The notes below the pieces were generated by a model, which was given only the letters and a program-made list of their open reading frames with translations, had not been told where the DNA came from and did no database searches. A stretch of DNA of 64,000 bases, from contig JAKVJW010000009.1 in assembly GCA_022486815.1 (NCBI GenBank), positions 1-64,000 on the forward strand. The letters are read 5' to 3'. The stretch comes from Prevotella sp. Its GTDB lineage: Bacteria > Bacteroidota > Bacteroidia > Bacteroidales > Bacteroidaceae. Positions within the stretch are counted from its first letter, which is position 1, and every line of letters begins with the position of its first letter. A program made the position numbers and the translations under genes. Below, piece after piece: positions 1 to 9,382 of the stretch.

Positions 1-854
1 CTTATGCCAAGAATATCGTGTTTACTTTCCACATGCCGGCATTTCTTTTCATTTCAGGTTATTTGTTCAATATCAATAAAAAATGGAACGTCTTTTTGAG
101 ATCCATTAAATGGATCTTTATTCCTTATGCCATCATGGAAGGTGGATATGTCATCATGGCTTCTTTTCTGCCCATACAGGACCATATTGATCATATCAGT
201 TTCCTGATCGTACTTAGCAAGGTTCTCCTCCATCCGTTGGGACCTCCTTGGTATTTGCATACATTGATGTTGTGCGGCCTGTTATATTATGGTGTATTCA
301 AGATTCTGCATCTGAAGAAATTATCCAGTTTGATAGTCTTTGGACTTTGCCTTTATTTTTGTTCCTATTATCTCCATATTGTATCCTTTTATTCTGCATG
401 TTATTTCTTTGCAGGAGTAGTGGTCCGGCAGAGTGGGTTGACCTTTCTTCAGGTTGTCCGGCCATCGGCCTTGTCGATATTGCCTATAATCCTTATAGCA
501 GCATATCCTCAGAATCTTAGTAGGTCTACGATCGCGGGTGCGATCATGGTTTATTTGGTCATGAGCATTTGCCTTTTCGGTTTTAAATATATGAAAGGAA
601 AGATGAGGGAAGGGGCTTTGTTTATAGGTAGAAACACGCTGATCATTTTCCTGTTTTCTCCTATCTTTACTTTGTTGGCAAAGCAGTTCCTTCCATTTCT
701 GGCTTTTGATCATTCCGGTATGCTCTTTCTGTTTCTGTCACTGGCGTTTACGCTTGCCGGTTGTTTCCTGATAGCTTATGGAATGGATTGGTTGAATGTC
801 TCACGCTTTTTCTTCGGAAAGGCCAGGGTGGTACTTGGAAGAAATCCGGAATAA
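1..854 (+). CDS. Acyltransferase 3 family membrane protein (5' partial)
   Basis: An integral membrane protein whose open frame continues through the left edge of the window (reading ...YAKNIVFTFHMPAFLF), so the N-terminus is missing. The HMPAFLFISGYLF stretch is the hallmark second helix of the acyltransferase 3 / fucose 4-O-acetylase-like family, which transfers acyl groups onto surface or secreted glycans. About eight further hydrophobic segments follow, and the protein ends in a short basic tail. No partner is visible upstream. The family call is fairly secure; the substrate cannot be read from sequence. Confidence 0.8.
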   Translation, partial: YAKNIVFTFHMPAFLFISGYLFNINKKWNVFLRSIKWIFIPYAIMEGGYVIMASFLPIQDHIDHISFLIVLSKVLLHPLGPPWYLHTLMLCGLLYYGVFKILHLKKLSSLIVFGLCLYFCSYYLHIVSFYSACYFFAGVVVRQSGLTFLQVVRPSALSILPIILIAAYPQNLSRSTIAGAIMVYLVMSICLFGFKYMKGKMREGALFIGRNTLIIFLFSPIFTLLAKQFLPFLAFDHSGMLFLFLSLAFTLAGCFLIAYGMDWLNVSRFFFGKARVVLGRNPE

Positions 855-925
855 AAGGAATATTGCGGAAGGCTTCATCATTATAAAAGTAAAGGGTGTA
901 AGTTAATCGGTTTGAATCATTTGAT

Positions 926-1495
926 ATGACAACAGAGAAGGAATTAAAGTATTTTGAAAATCGGGAAGATTGGAGAAAGTGGCTGGCCGAAAACTTTGAA
1001 ACTAAAAACGGGGTCTGGTTTGTGTTTCCTTGTAAGGCGTCAGGCAAAAAGGGGATTACATACAATGATGCTGTTGAAGAAGCTCTTTGTTTCGAGTGGA
1101 TTGATAGTACGGTCAAGTCTCTGGACAAAGAATATAAAATTCAACATTTTACGCCTCGAAATCCTAAGAGTACTTACTCGCAAGCCAACAAGGAAAGACT
1201 TAAATGGCTGTTGGAACATAAGATGATACATCCTGAATTTGAGGATAAGATACGAAGGATTTTGTCTGTGCCTTTTATGTTCCCTGATGATATTATGGGC
1301 AGGTTAAAGGATGATAAAAGGGTATGGGAAAATTACCAGCATTTTTCTGATGCCTATAAACGTATCCGAATTGCATACATTGAAGCTGCAAGGGGCAGAA
1401 CAGCAGAATTTGAAAAACGATTAAATCATTTTATCAATAAAACGAGAGAGGATAAGATGATTGCTGGATTTGGTGGAATCAAAAAATACTATTAA
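926..1495 (+). CDS. YdeI/OmpD-associated family protein
   Basis: A 189-residue soluble protein without a signal peptide. The N-terminal half (W-x-K-W-L, then GVWFVFPCK and YNDAVEEALCFEWIDS) matches the YdeI/OmpD-associated family, and the C-terminal half is the helical, Arg/Lys-rich region ending in GGIKKYY. YdeI-type proteins have been linked to peptide and bacteriocin tolerance in enterobacteria, but no molecular activity is firmly established. It is monocistronic here, with convergent fhs downstream (46-bp gap). Confident on family, not on function. Confidence 0.75.
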   Translation: MTTEKELKYFENREDWRKWLAENFETKNGVWFVFPCKASGKKGITYNDAVEEALCFEWIDSTVKSLDKEYKIQHFTPRNPKSTYSQANKERLKWLLEHKMIHPEFEDKIRRILSVPFMFPDDIMGRLKDDKRVWENYQHFSDAYKRIRIAYIEAARGRTAEFEKRLNHFINKTREDKMIAGFGGIKKYY

Positions 1496-1541
1496 AGGAT
1501 AGGTTATCTGAATAACTTGATACTGTGAACGATTGACATAT

Positions 1542-3209
1542 TCAGGAAAGTCCTTCTATCCGGCCATCGATGATCCGGATGCGTTCAGCTTGCGGAGTCT
1601 TCGGCAGTCCCGGCATTCGCAAAATGTCACCGGCAATAGCAACGATCATTTCCGAACCGGTGTTTATGACTAGATCACGGATGGTAAGGGTGAAGTCCTT
1701 AGGCAATCCATAGGCTTTTTTGTTTTCAGAAAAAGAATACTGGGTTTTTGCAATACAAACGGGAAAATGCCCGATGTCCAACTTTTGGATACGTTCCAGT
1801 TGTTTTTGGGCAGCTGGTTTAAAAATCACTTTTGCTGCTCCATAAATTTCTTTTGCTATCTTTTCGATTTTTGTCTTGATGCTGTCCGAAATCTGATAGG
1901 CAAATTTCAAGTCCCCGGAAGGTCTTTCTTCAATAGTTTTTACAACTAGGCGGGCCAGCTCTTCTGCCCCCTTTCCTCCCTCTGTAAAAGCTCTGTTTAC
2001 GGCAAATCCCACACCTATTGTTTCGCAGTGATGTCTGATTATTTCTATTTCATCGTCTTGGTCAGTAGCAAAGCGGTTCAGGCAAACTACAACTGTCTGT
2101 CCGAAATCTTGCATGTTATGGATATGTTTGTCCATGTTGGGAAATCCCGCCTGTAGTCCTTTGGCATTGGGACTTGTGATAGCTTTTACATCAACGTTCC
2201 CATGCAACTTCAGAGCTTGTGTTGTCACTACGATTACTGTGAGTTTGGGTTGGATGCCAGCCAGACGGCATTTGATGTCAAAAAACTTTTCTGCTCCTAA
2301 ATCCGAACCGAAACCTGCTTCCGTGATGGCATAGTCCCCGAAGGTCATAGCCATTTTAGTCGCAATGATACTGTTGCATCCGTGGGCGATATTGGCAAAC
2401 GGTCCGCCATGGATGAAAGCCGGGGTATGTTCAGTAGTCTGCACCAAATTCGGATGAATGGCATCCCATAGGATGGCGGTAATGGCTCCAGCTACTCCCA
2501 TATCCTGAACGGTAAAAGGTTTCCCATCTGCTGTGATGCCGAGTAAGATTTTCGAGATACGGCGTTCTAAATCTTTTAAATCAGTAGCCAGACATAGTAT
2601 CGCCATTATTTCTGAGGCAGGAGTGATATCGAAACCACTTTCCGCCACAATTCCATTGGAATGTCCGCCAAGTCCCGTTACTATGTCGCGTAAACTACGG
2701 TCATTTACATCTAATACCCTTTTCCAAAGTACTTTCTTTAAGCTAAATCCTTTGTCTTGATGTTGATAGATGTAGTTGTCTAAAAGTGCAGCAATCATGT
2801 TATTGGCCGTAGTTACTGCATGGAAGTCTCCAGTCAGGTGGAGATTGATTTTCTCTATTGGTAATACCTGGGCATAGCCACCTCCCGTAGCTCCTCCCTT
2901 CATACCGAAACAAGGTCCGAGACTGGGTTCCCGCAGGGCAAGAACCGTGTTTTCCCCAATTCGGTTCATACCCAGAGCTAAGCCTATACTCATGGTGGTT
3001 TTTCCATTACCAAACTTGGTTGGTGTAATAGATGTCACCAAGATGAGATTCGATTTCTTTACTTTTTCCTCATCTATAAGTGTGTATGGAACTTTTGCCA
3101 CATACTTCCCGTAAGGTTCCAGGCATTCTGTTGGTATATTGATTTTCTCTGCTATCGTTGTGATCGGAGCAAGTTTTATCCCGTGCGCGATCTCAAAATC
3201 TGTCTTCAT
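1542..3209 (-). CDS. fhs: Formate--tetrahydrofolate ligase
   Basis: A 555-residue enzyme that makes 10-formyl-tetrahydrofolate from formate, THF and ATP, feeding one-carbon units to purine and formyl-methionine synthesis. The ATP-binding loop [11 protein letters not shown] lies near residues 63-73, followed by the family signatures [16 protein letters not shown] and [23 protein letters not shown]. Length is normal for the monofunctional bacterial enzyme. The loop reads GNGKTT where many family members have GEGKTT. It is transcribed alone, and no folD or other folate gene lies next to it. Confidence 0.95.
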   Translation of the reverse strand: MKTDFEIAHGIKLAPITTIAEKINIPTECLEPYGKYVAKVPYTLIDEEKVKKSNLILVTSITPTKFGNGKTTMSIGLALGMNRIGENTVLALREPSLGPCFGMKGGATGGGYAQVLPIEKINLHLTGDFHAVTTANNMIAALLDNYIYQHQDKGFSLKKVLWKRVLDVNDRSLRDIVTGLGGHSNGIVAESGFDITPASEIMAILCLATDLKDLERRISKILLGITADGKPFTVQDMGVAGAITAILWDAIHPNLVQTTEHTPAFIHGGPFANIAHGCNSIIATKMAMTFGDYAITEAGFGSDLGAEKFFDIKCRLAGIQPKLTVIVVTTQALKLHGNVDVKAITSPNAKGLQAGFPNMDKHIHNMQDFGQTVVVCLNRFATDQDDEIEIIRHHCETIGVGFAVNRAFTEGGKGAEELARLVVKTIEERPSGDLKFAYQISDSIKTKIEKIAKEIYGAAKVIFKPAAQKQLERIQKLDIGHFPVCIAKTQYSFSENKKAYGLPKDFTLTIRDLVINTGSEMIVAIAGDILRMPGLPKTPQAERIRIIDGRIEGLS

Positions 3210-3672
3210 AAGATAATAATCTTTTTACGAATTTTGTATTTTTGCAATATAGTCGCAAAATTACTGCAAAAACAAATAACTTGCAAATGTTCTCTGTGGA
3301 TTCTTTTACACTTTTTACTCAATTGACGAAAAGAACCGAGCATTTCTGTTCAAAGCGTAAGAACATACGACTACAGAAATCCAAAAACAAAACTGTTTTT
3401 ACAGAAAGAAAAGTCATTTTTATTGACCACTTCTTGAGCATTGCATAAGATCTCCCAATACCTTATTATATTGGGGTAGGAGAATCTCTTGAAAGTGTGA
3501 TATGAGGTTTCTGCCAGAACCGCAACGGCAGGGATATTAATAAGTGCTCACCGTAAAAAGTTCAAGCTACGCGAAGAGCTTATAGAGGATGTTATCAGTG
3601 ATTTATGTGCTGTGTTTTTGGATTGAGATAGCAAAATAGCTAAATACAGCAATTATAGGTATATTTGTGTTG
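3210..3672. other. Intergenic region with a possible coding relic
   Basis: No convincing gene. A short hairpin (CCCAATA/TATTGGG, 3454-3475) is present. The + strand frame from about 3503 to 3627 is open for some 40 codons and reads like protein (SARTATAGIL, then KLREELIEDVISDL) but is preceded by a stop with no start codon, so it may be the relic of a lost gene. I could not assign it to a family. The rest looks like non-coding AT-rich DNA between fhs and the tRNA gene. Confidence 0.3.
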
Positions 3673-3746
3673 TGATCTCGGTGGGATTCAAACCCACGAC
3701 CTTCAGAACCGGAATCTGACGCTCTATTCAGCTAAGCTACGAGACC
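3673..3746 (-). tRNA. tRNA-Arg (anticodon CCG)
   Basis: A complete cloverleaf folds on the minus strand: acceptor GGTCTCG/CGAGATC (one G-U pair), D-arm GCTT...GAGC, anticodon stem TCAGA/TCTGA enclosing loop TTCCGGT (anticodon CCG, reads CGG), and T-arm GTGGG/CCCAC with loop TTTGAAT. Discriminator A; the CCA end is not encoded. Confidence 0.95.
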
Positions 3747-3795
3747 TTAAAATCTACTTTTAAATTATTTTGCCGTTTTTCACGGCACGTGACTG

Positions 3796-3803
3796 CAAAG
3801 TTA
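3796..3803 (-). promoter_or_regulatory. Promoter -7 box for tRNA-Arg
   Basis: TAACTTTG on the minus strand matches the Bacteroidetes sigma-ABfr -7 consensus TAnnTTTG, about 50 bp upstream of the tRNA 5' end. A GCCGT/ACGGC hairpin sits between the box and the tRNA. Confidence 0.5.
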
Positions 3804-3961
3804 CTAAATAAGTTTGATTATGCAAAGTTTTTCTTTTTAAATTGTAGGATGTAAGAAAGAATATCTAATATATTTATATACAAATAGTAATTAAAACAAA
3901 AATAAAGCTTTCGATTTGATAAATGTTTTTAAAATTCTATTGCATGTTAATAATAAATATG

Positions 3962-3969
3962 TATCTTTG
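3962..3969 (+). promoter_or_regulatory. Promoter -7 box for asnA
   Basis: TATCTTTG fits the TAnnTTTG -7 consensus, 37 bp before the asnA start codon, giving a predicted leader of about 30 nt. Confidence 0.6.
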
Positions 3970-4006
3970 TGAAGAGAATTGAAATACACGATAAATTATA
4001 GAATAA

Positions 4007-5044
4007 ATGAGTAGATTGATTAAACCAGTGGGGTATAAGGCTCTCCTGGACATGCAGCAGACTGAATTGGGGATTAAGTTGATTAAAGATTTTTTCCAGC
4101 AGGATTTGTCTGCAGAATTGAGATTACGGCGTGTTACAGCGCCTTTGTTTGTCCTTAAAGGATTAGGTATCAATGATGATTTGAACGGCGTAGAACGTCC
4201 TGTTTCTTTTCCTGTTAAAGACCTTGGTGATCAGGTCGCGGAAGTCGTACATTCCCTGGCAAAATGGAAGCGTCTGGCCTTGGCAGAATATCATATTCCG
4301 GAAGGATATGGTGTTTATACCGATATGAATGCTATCCGTCCTGATGAGGAACTTGACAACCTGCATTCTCTCTATGTGGACCAATGGGACTGGGAAGCTG
4401 TGATTGCCCGGAAGGATCGTACGATTGCTTTCCTGGAAACTGTCGTCCGTAAGATCTACAGTGCAATCCTTCGGGCAGAATATCTCACTTGTGAAAATTA
4501 TCCGCAGATTCAACCTTTCCTGCCGAAGGAAATCCATTTCGTCCATAGCCAGGATCTTCTTGACCGGTATCCGGATAAGACGCCTAAAGAGCGTGAAGAT
4601 GCAATCTGTAAGGAATATGGAGCTGTGTTTCTTGAAGGTATTGGTGGAAAACTTTCTGATGGTAAGAAGCATGATGGGCGTGCTCCTGATTATGATGATT
4701 GGAGTACGATAGCTGAAAACGGTAAGGTGGGACTGAATGGAGATATATTGGTCTGGTATCCGATCCTGAACCGTAGTTTCGAATTGAGTTCTATGGGTAT
4801 CCGGGTGGACAAGGAGTCCCTGCTCCGTCAGTTGAAGATCGAAGGCAAGGAAAGCCGGGAGAAACTTTATTTCCATCAGCGGTTACTGAATGGGACGCTG
4901 CCGTTAAGTATCGGGGGTGGTATCGGTCAGAGCCGACTTTGCATGCTCTTGCTTCACAAAGCACATATCGGAGAGATCCAGGCAAGTATATGGCCTGAAG
5001 AAATGCGTAAAGAATGTGATGGGTGTGGCATGAAATTAATTTGA
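4007..5044 (+). CDS. asnA: Aspartate--ammonia ligase (asparagine synthetase A)
   Basis: A 345-residue class II aminoacyl-tRNA-synthetase-like enzyme that makes asparagine from aspartate, ammonia and ATP. Family blocks are present throughout: NGVERPVSF, VHSLAKWKRLAL, GVYTDMNAIR, LYVDQWDWE near residues 123-131, the EGIGGKLSDGKKHDGRAPDYDDW block, SSMGIRVD, and C-terminal GGGIGQSRLCMLLL, which is class II motif 3. Length is typical. It stands alone between tRNA-Arg and convergent dnaX, and a strong hairpin closes the unit. Confidence 0.96.
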   Translation: MSRLIKPVGYKALLDMQQTELGIKLIKDFFQQDLSAELRLRRVTAPLFVLKGLGINDDLNGVERPVSFPVKDLGDQVAEVVHSLAKWKRLALAEYHIPEGYGVYTDMNAIRPDEELDNLHSLYVDQWDWEAVIARKDRTIAFLETVVRKIYSAILRAEYLTCENYPQIQPFLPKEIHFVHSQDLLDRYPDKTPKEREDAICKEYGAVFLEGIGGKLSDGKKHDGRAPDYDDWSTIAENGKVGLNGDILVWYPILNRSFELSSMGIRVDKESLLRQLKIEGKESREKLYFHQRLLNGTLPLSIGGGIGQSRLCMLLLHKAHIGEIQASIWPEEMRKECDGCGMKLI

Positions 5045-5166
5045 ATGATCATGCCTGAAGTCAGTGAGTTTCATCAAGACATTCTCGGATACCTGTCTGG
5101 AGACAAGCGATGAAAGAATGGTAAAATGATTTTTTGTACTGAACAGGCGTTTTGAATATAATAGAA

Positions 5167-5209
5167 ATAAAAGTTCCGCAATAGAATGACTTCTATGCGG
5201 AACTTTTAT
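5167..5209. terminator. Bidirectional terminator between asnA and dnaX
   Basis: A long inverted repeat (ATAAAAGTTCCGC plus AATAGAA against TTCTAT plus GCGGAACTTTTAT, one bulged base) with A/T-rich flanks on both sides, placed between convergent genes. It suits termination in either direction. Confidence 0.8.
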
Positions 5210-5238
5210 CATTATCGGGATAATGAAAAATGTAAACG

Positions 5239-7170
5239 TCAATTTAAATCCAGATCAAGCAGATTGCGGAGCTTTTCTACGCCGGGATTATTCTTCCTCA
5301 TCTCATCAAAGAGTTCACGCTTGGTCAAAATTTTCCCCACTTCCTCTTTTTTAGCCAACCGGATATCCAATGTGAGTTTTTTGTTATGTAAGTCTTTTGT
5401 CAGAGTAGTTTTGATTCTATTCTGTATCTTCTTGACATCTTCAAGGAAAATCTCATTATTAATGATAAGTTCGATATGAGGATAACTGGTAATCTTTGGA
5501 GTGATATGTTTCAATCGTTGTGCTAAACCAACCATCTTTTGGGGCATACGGTTGCACATCATTAACCATTCTGTCTGTAATTGCTCCTGATTGAATTCCT
5601 TTTCTTCGTCTGGTCCTGAGGGTACAGATTCTTCATTCTCCGTTTTCTTTGCGTTAGCAGAGTTGTTGGGATGGAGAATGGAATGGAAGGACATTCCGAT
5701 GCTTCCGGCTTTGAATTGGGTACGGACGGACTGATCGGAAGACTTTTCTGAGGAAGATTTCTGAGTGGAAATCTTTGGTTCAGTATCGTCAGAAGGTTGT
5801 ACGTCTGTTATCTCTGAATCTGGTTGCTCACTTACATGTGGGGCTTTTATATCAGAGTCGCCGGAGGAGGGTATCTGGTTCTGTACAGATGTCGGCTGTT
5901 GCTCTTGTGAGGCTGATGCTATCTTATGGTCTTGTTCCTGTACCTGTTGATTACTTGATTCAGGCCTGCTGCCGGGGCTTGCAACTCTTGTACTTTTTGC
6001 GGAGGGAGAAGGATGAGCCTTGAATAAGGACTTTAACGGATGTGATTGCTGATCCGTGACAATCTGGTCCTCATCCGGTTGCATTAATTGGGCAATCTCT
6101 ATCAATGTCAATTCTGCCAGCAATCGCTTGTTGTTGCTTTGACGGTATTGAACACTGCATGTGTTCATTATTTTCAGTGCACCATAAAGAAATTGTACCG
6201 TACAGCGTTTAGCCTGGTCCTGATAACGATTTTTCTGTTCATCACTAGAGTCCAGAAGGACAAGAGTGCTTTCGTCTTTTGCCATCATGACATTTCTTAC
6301 GTGCTCGGCGAGTCCCTCAATGAAATCTCCGCCATTGAATCCCTTGGCCAGCACTTCATTAAACAGCAGCATCATATCGCATACCTTGTTCTGTATGGCC
6401 AGATCTATTACTTTGAAATAATAGTCTGCATCAAGAACATTCAGATCTTCAATCACTTTCTGATAGGTGATGTTCCCCTGACAGAAACTTGCAGCCTGGT
6501 CAAAAATGGATAACGCATCACGCATTCCGCCGTCAGCCTTTTCTGCAATCAGTGCCAGAGCTTGCTCCTCATAACTGATTCCTTCATCATCGGCTACCAT
6601 TTTCAATTGCTTGACCATATCGAGTACCGTCATCCTGTCGAAATCATATACCTGACAACGGCTGATGATGGTAGGTAGAATCTTGTGCTTTTCGGTAGTT
6701 GCCAGAATGAAAATCACGTGGGCAGGCGGCTCTTCAAGAGTCTTTAGGAAAGCATTGAAAGCTGCTTGCGATAGCATGTGGACCTCATCGATGATAAACA
6801 CCTTGTATTTGCCTATCTGTGGCGGTACACGCGTCTGCTCCATAAGTTTCTTGATATCCTCTACAGAGTTGTTGCTCGCGGCATCGAGTTCGAAGATGTT
6901 ATAAGAGCGTCTTTCATTGAAGGCCTTACAACTCTCGCAATGGTTGCAGGCTTCACCGTTCTCATCAGGATGTTCGCAGTTGATCGTTTTTGCAAAGATT
7001 CTGGCACAGGTTGTCTTTCCTACACCGCGTGGACCGCAGAAGAGGTAAGCATGGGCAAGTTTTTTGCTTTTGATGGCATTTTTCAATGTTGTGGTAAGGG
7101 TGTTTTGTCCGATTACCTGATCGAATGTCATAGGACGGTATTTTCGTGCGGAAACAATATAATCTGCCAT
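5239..7170 (-). CDS. dnaX: DNA polymerase III subunit gamma/tau
   Basis: The clamp-loader ATPase of the replicative polymerase, 643 residues. Walker A GPRGVGKTT lies at residues 46-54, the zinc module cysteines at 65, 75, 78 and 81, and a DEVHMLS Walker B follows, with SRC sensor motif ISRCQVYDF. Residues from about 370 to 530 are a Ser/Gln/Asp-rich linker, then a tau-like C-terminal domain. I chose ATG at 7170: an in-frame TTG further upstream overlaps the promoter box at 7204-7211, and MADYIVSARKYRP is the normal family N-terminus. Confidence 0.95.
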   Translation of the reverse strand: MADYIVSARKYRPMTFDQVIGQNTLTTTLKNAIKSKKLAHAYLFCGPRGVGKTTCARIFAKTINCEHPDENGEACNHCESCKAFNERRSYNIFELDAASNNSVEDIKKLMEQTRVPPQIGKYKVFIIDEVHMLSQAAFNAFLKTLEEPPAHVIFILATTEKHKILPTIISRCQVYDFDRMTVLDMVKQLKMVADDEGISYEEQALALIAEKADGGMRDALSIFDQAASFCQGNITYQKVIEDLNVLDADYYFKVIDLAIQNKVCDMMLLFNEVLAKGFNGGDFIEGLAEHVRNVMMAKDESTLVLLDSSDEQKNRYQDQAKRCTVQFLYGALKIMNTCSVQYRQSNNKRLLAELTLIEIAQLMQPDEDQIVTDQQSHPLKSLFKAHPSPSAKSTRVASPGSRPESSNQQVQEQDHKIASASQEQQPTSVQNQIPSSGDSDIKAPHVSEQPDSEITDVQPSDDTEPKISTQKSSSEKSSDQSVRTQFKAGSIGMSFHSILHPNNSANAKKTENEESVPSGPDEEKEFNQEQLQTEWLMMCNRMPQKMVGLAQRLKHITPKITSYPHIELIINNEIFLEDVKKIQNRIKTTLTKDLHNKKLTLDIRLAKKEEVGKILTKRELFDEMRKNNPGVEKLRNLLDLDLN

Positions 7171-7203
7171 TGTGTCTCGTTTTTCTTTGATAGTCTTTGA
7201 TTG

Positions 7204-7211
7204 CAAAGATA
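7204..7211 (-). promoter_or_regulatory. Promoter -7 box for dnaX
   Basis: TATCTTTG on the minus strand fits the TAnnTTTG consensus, 33 bp upstream of the chosen ATG. It rules out the upstream in-frame TTG as the start. Confidence 0.6.
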
Positions 7212-7381
7212 CTATAAAAATGTGAGGATAAATAGAAAACCAGGAGTTATTTTTGCTGTAAAAAGAATTGGTAATTGTACTCTGTGCTGCCTCTAAAGGA
7301 GTTGTAATGATACTTTGGATGCAGATCGGGACATAAATTCAAAATTCCTTCGTTTTCGCTTTCATTCTCAATTTAATTTCT

Positions 7382-7389
7382 TACTTTTG
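7382..7389 (+). promoter_or_regulatory. Promoter -7 box for the ftsB-like gene
   Basis: TACTTTTG fits TAnnTTTG and lies 18 bp before the start codon at 7408, implying a leader of only about 10 nt. Confidence 0.55.
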
Positions 7390-7407
7390 CAGAGGTAAAA
7401 GTATGAT

Positions 7408-7761
7408 ATGGCAAATCATTTGAATGAGCTGTTGAATTTCCTTTCCCATTATAAGTATTTGATTACAATAGTAGTGGGTTTACTCATTGTCGGAGTTTTC
7501 GATGAGAATAGTTTCCGTATGCGGGTAAAATATGAGTTACAGATCAATGAATTGAAAGACCAGATCAGAAAATATGAGACCTTGAACCGTGTGGATACAC
7601 GTAAACTTCAGGAGTTGAGGCGAAATCCTAAGTCTATTGAGAAGATTGCCCGTGAGGACTATTTCATGAAAGCAAATGACGAGGATATCTTTGTGCTGAG
7701 TACCGATGAGGCTGCCAATCAAGATAATGATAATGATCAAGAAGATGGAACGACAAGATAA
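7408..7761 (+). CDS. FtsB/DivIC-like septum formation initiator
   Basis: A 117-residue bitopic inner-membrane protein of the cell-division complex. A single transmembrane helix spans about residues 18-33, followed by a coiled coil (QINELKDQIRKYETLNRVDTRKLQELRRN) and the family signature KSIEKIAREDYFMK near residues 76-89. FtsB/DivIC proteins hold FtsL and FtsQ together at the septum. The C-terminus is acidic (Asp/Asn-rich). It overlaps the next gene by 17 bp, so the pair is probably co-translated. Confidence 0.88.
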   Translation: MANHLNELLNFLSHYKYLITIVVGLLIVGVFDENSFRMRVKYELQINELKDQIRKYETLNRVDTRKLQELRRNPKSIEKIAREDYFMKANDEDIFVLSTDEAANQDNDNDQEDGTTR

Positions 7762-8173
7762 AGTTAGAAATATTGTTTTCCTTAGTGGGGGTATATTGAT
7801 GGTCATCGGTGCAGGCTGTTTTGCTTTTGGCTTTTTTCATCCTTCATTATTGAAGATTATGTGCTGGATCTATTTGGGAGGATCCGTTATGTTTGCTATT
7901 CCGCAAATTATGCAGAGTTATGAGGATTGCAGTTTGACCGTCCGCCGGTTGAAGAAACTGCAATGCTTTAGTGATATTTGCTTTATCCTGGCTGGCTTCT
8001 CCATGGTTGATACAGCCTATCGGTTTCTGGAACCTTTTTTCTCCAATTATGAAACCTATATTCAGTTGGTCTATAACAAATGGGTGGCGATCTTGTTGAT
8101 TGCTGCTCTGATTGAGATTTATACTACCCACCGCATTGGTCATGAACTTGCTAAGAAAAATCCTCCGCAGTAA
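7745..8173 (+). CDS. Small multi-pass membrane protein, unknown function
   Basis: A 142-residue protein with four predicted transmembrane helices (roughly residues 9-30, 36-53, 70-88 and 108-128) and short charged loops. I start it at MERQDKVRN, inside the end of the division gene, because the upstream frame in that region is the other gene's Asp/Asn-rich tail. I do not recognise a named family, though its overlap with the ftsB-like gene suggests an envelope role. Confidence 0.7.
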   Translation: MERQDKVRNIVFLSGGILMVIGAGCFAFGFFHPSLLKIMCWIYLGGSVMFAIPQIMQSYEDCSLTVRRLKKLQCFSDICFILAGFSMVDTAYRFLEPFFSNYETYIQLVYNKWVAILLIAALIEIYTTHRIGHELAKKNPPQ

Positions 8174-8341
8174 TATACTTCTCATTATTGATTGATAGAA
8201 ATAATATTTGGATAAGTATAAAAAACTGATGATTCTAAAACGGTCTAATAGTTTGCTGACATTGTATTGCGAAAAAAATATAAAAGATATATGGAATCAA
8301 TTAAATTGGATAAAAATATTTCCATAGATTGAATATAGGTT

Positions 8342-8349
8342 GTACCTTT
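8342..8349 (+). promoter_or_regulatory. Promoter -7 box for the DUF4369-type lipoprotein
   Basis: TACCTTTG matches TAnnTTTG exactly, 26 bp before the ATG at 8375. It excludes an alternative in-frame start at 8348, which would lie inside the box. Confidence 0.6.
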
Positions 8350-8374
8350 GTTAAAAGAAAAAGAATCGCCACTT

Positions 8375-9181
8375 ATGAATAAAATGATTTGCGCATTGGC
8401 CACGTTGCTGGCATTCACTTCTTGTGCTAACAGTTATCATATTATAGGTACAAGCAATGTCACGACACTTGACGGGCGTATGCTCTATCTTAAAGTCTTG
8501 AAAAATAATGACTTTAAGAAATTGGATTCCTGTGATGTTATTCACGGTCAGTTCCAGTTTGCTGGTACTGTGGATACTACGCGGATGGCAAGCATTTTTA
8601 TGGATAGTGAAAGTGTATTGCCGCTTGTGCTTGAGTGCGGTGATATCAATGTGAAAATTGACAACACACAACAACTTGTCAGTGGAACTCCGCTTAATGA
8701 TAAACTCTTCAAGTTCTTTACTCGTTATAATCAGTTGAAGAATGAGGAAGCAGAACTTGTTCATCGCCATGATGAAGGTATCATGAACGGGCGTAATATG
8801 AATGTGATTAATGCACGTTTAAATGAGGACGCCGCACGCATTTCTGCTCAGGAGGATCGTTTTATTACGGATTTTGTCTGCAATAATTTTGATAATATTC
8901 TAGGCCCGGGTATCTTCTTTATGGTTACTGCAAATAATGAATATCCGATGCTTACCCCTTGGATAGAGGATGTGATGAGCAGGGCTACGGATAAGTTTAA
9001 GAATGATCCTTATGTGAAGGATTATTATGAGAAAGCTCAGGAGAACGAACAGATCATGAATGGCATGAAGCAACTGGGTTCTTCTCATAGAGCTCCTTAC
9101 AATGGACTACATGATCCAAATAATCCGAATGCTGCTCCTGCACCGACTCCGGCAGCTTTGGCTCAACCTGTTTCTGAGTGA
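8375..9181 (+). CDS. DUF4369-type lipoprotein
   Basis: A 268-residue lipoprotein. A short signal peptide ends in lipobox FTSC, with the cysteine near residue 17. Residues about 25-125 form a beta-rich domain like DUF4369 (GRMLYLKVLKNNDFKKLDSCDVIHGQFQFAG), which often precedes thioredoxin domains in Bacteroidetes. Here no thioredoxin CxxC follows, only a helical region and a Pro/Ala/Asn-rich tail. It is probably anchored in the periplasm or outer membrane. Function unknown. Confidence 0.72.
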   Translation: MNKMICALATLLAFTSCANSYHIIGTSNVTTLDGRMLYLKVLKNNDFKKLDSCDVIHGQFQFAGTVDTTRMASIFMDSESVLPLVLECGDINVKIDNTQQLVSGTPLNDKLFKFFTRYNQLKNEEAELVHRHDEGIMNGRNMNVINARLNEDAARISAQEDRFITDFVCNNFDNILGPGIFFMVTANNEYPMLTPWIEDVMSRATDKFKNDPYVKDYYEKAQENEQIMNGMKQLGSSHRAPYNGLHDPNNPNAAPAPTPAALAQPVSE

Positions 9182-9382
9182 AAGTGGTCATGGTGATGTT
9201 TATCATAGAAGTTCGTAATTGAGCACTGGCTGTCTCGTTGGTGTGTAGGGAACAGATAAACTTTATATCTTGTGTTTAATCATTTGTTCTGATAGATAAG
9301 AATAGTGGTGATGAACATAAAATTTGATTCGGGAGTCGCCGGAATGGAATCCAAGACCATTTAATTACATAATTGATTGTTA

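Noticed and set aside
3242..3448. 68-codon plus-strand frame after the fhs start
   Set aside because: Lys/Ser/Phe-rich translation of AT-rich intergenic DNA with no start signals or homology.
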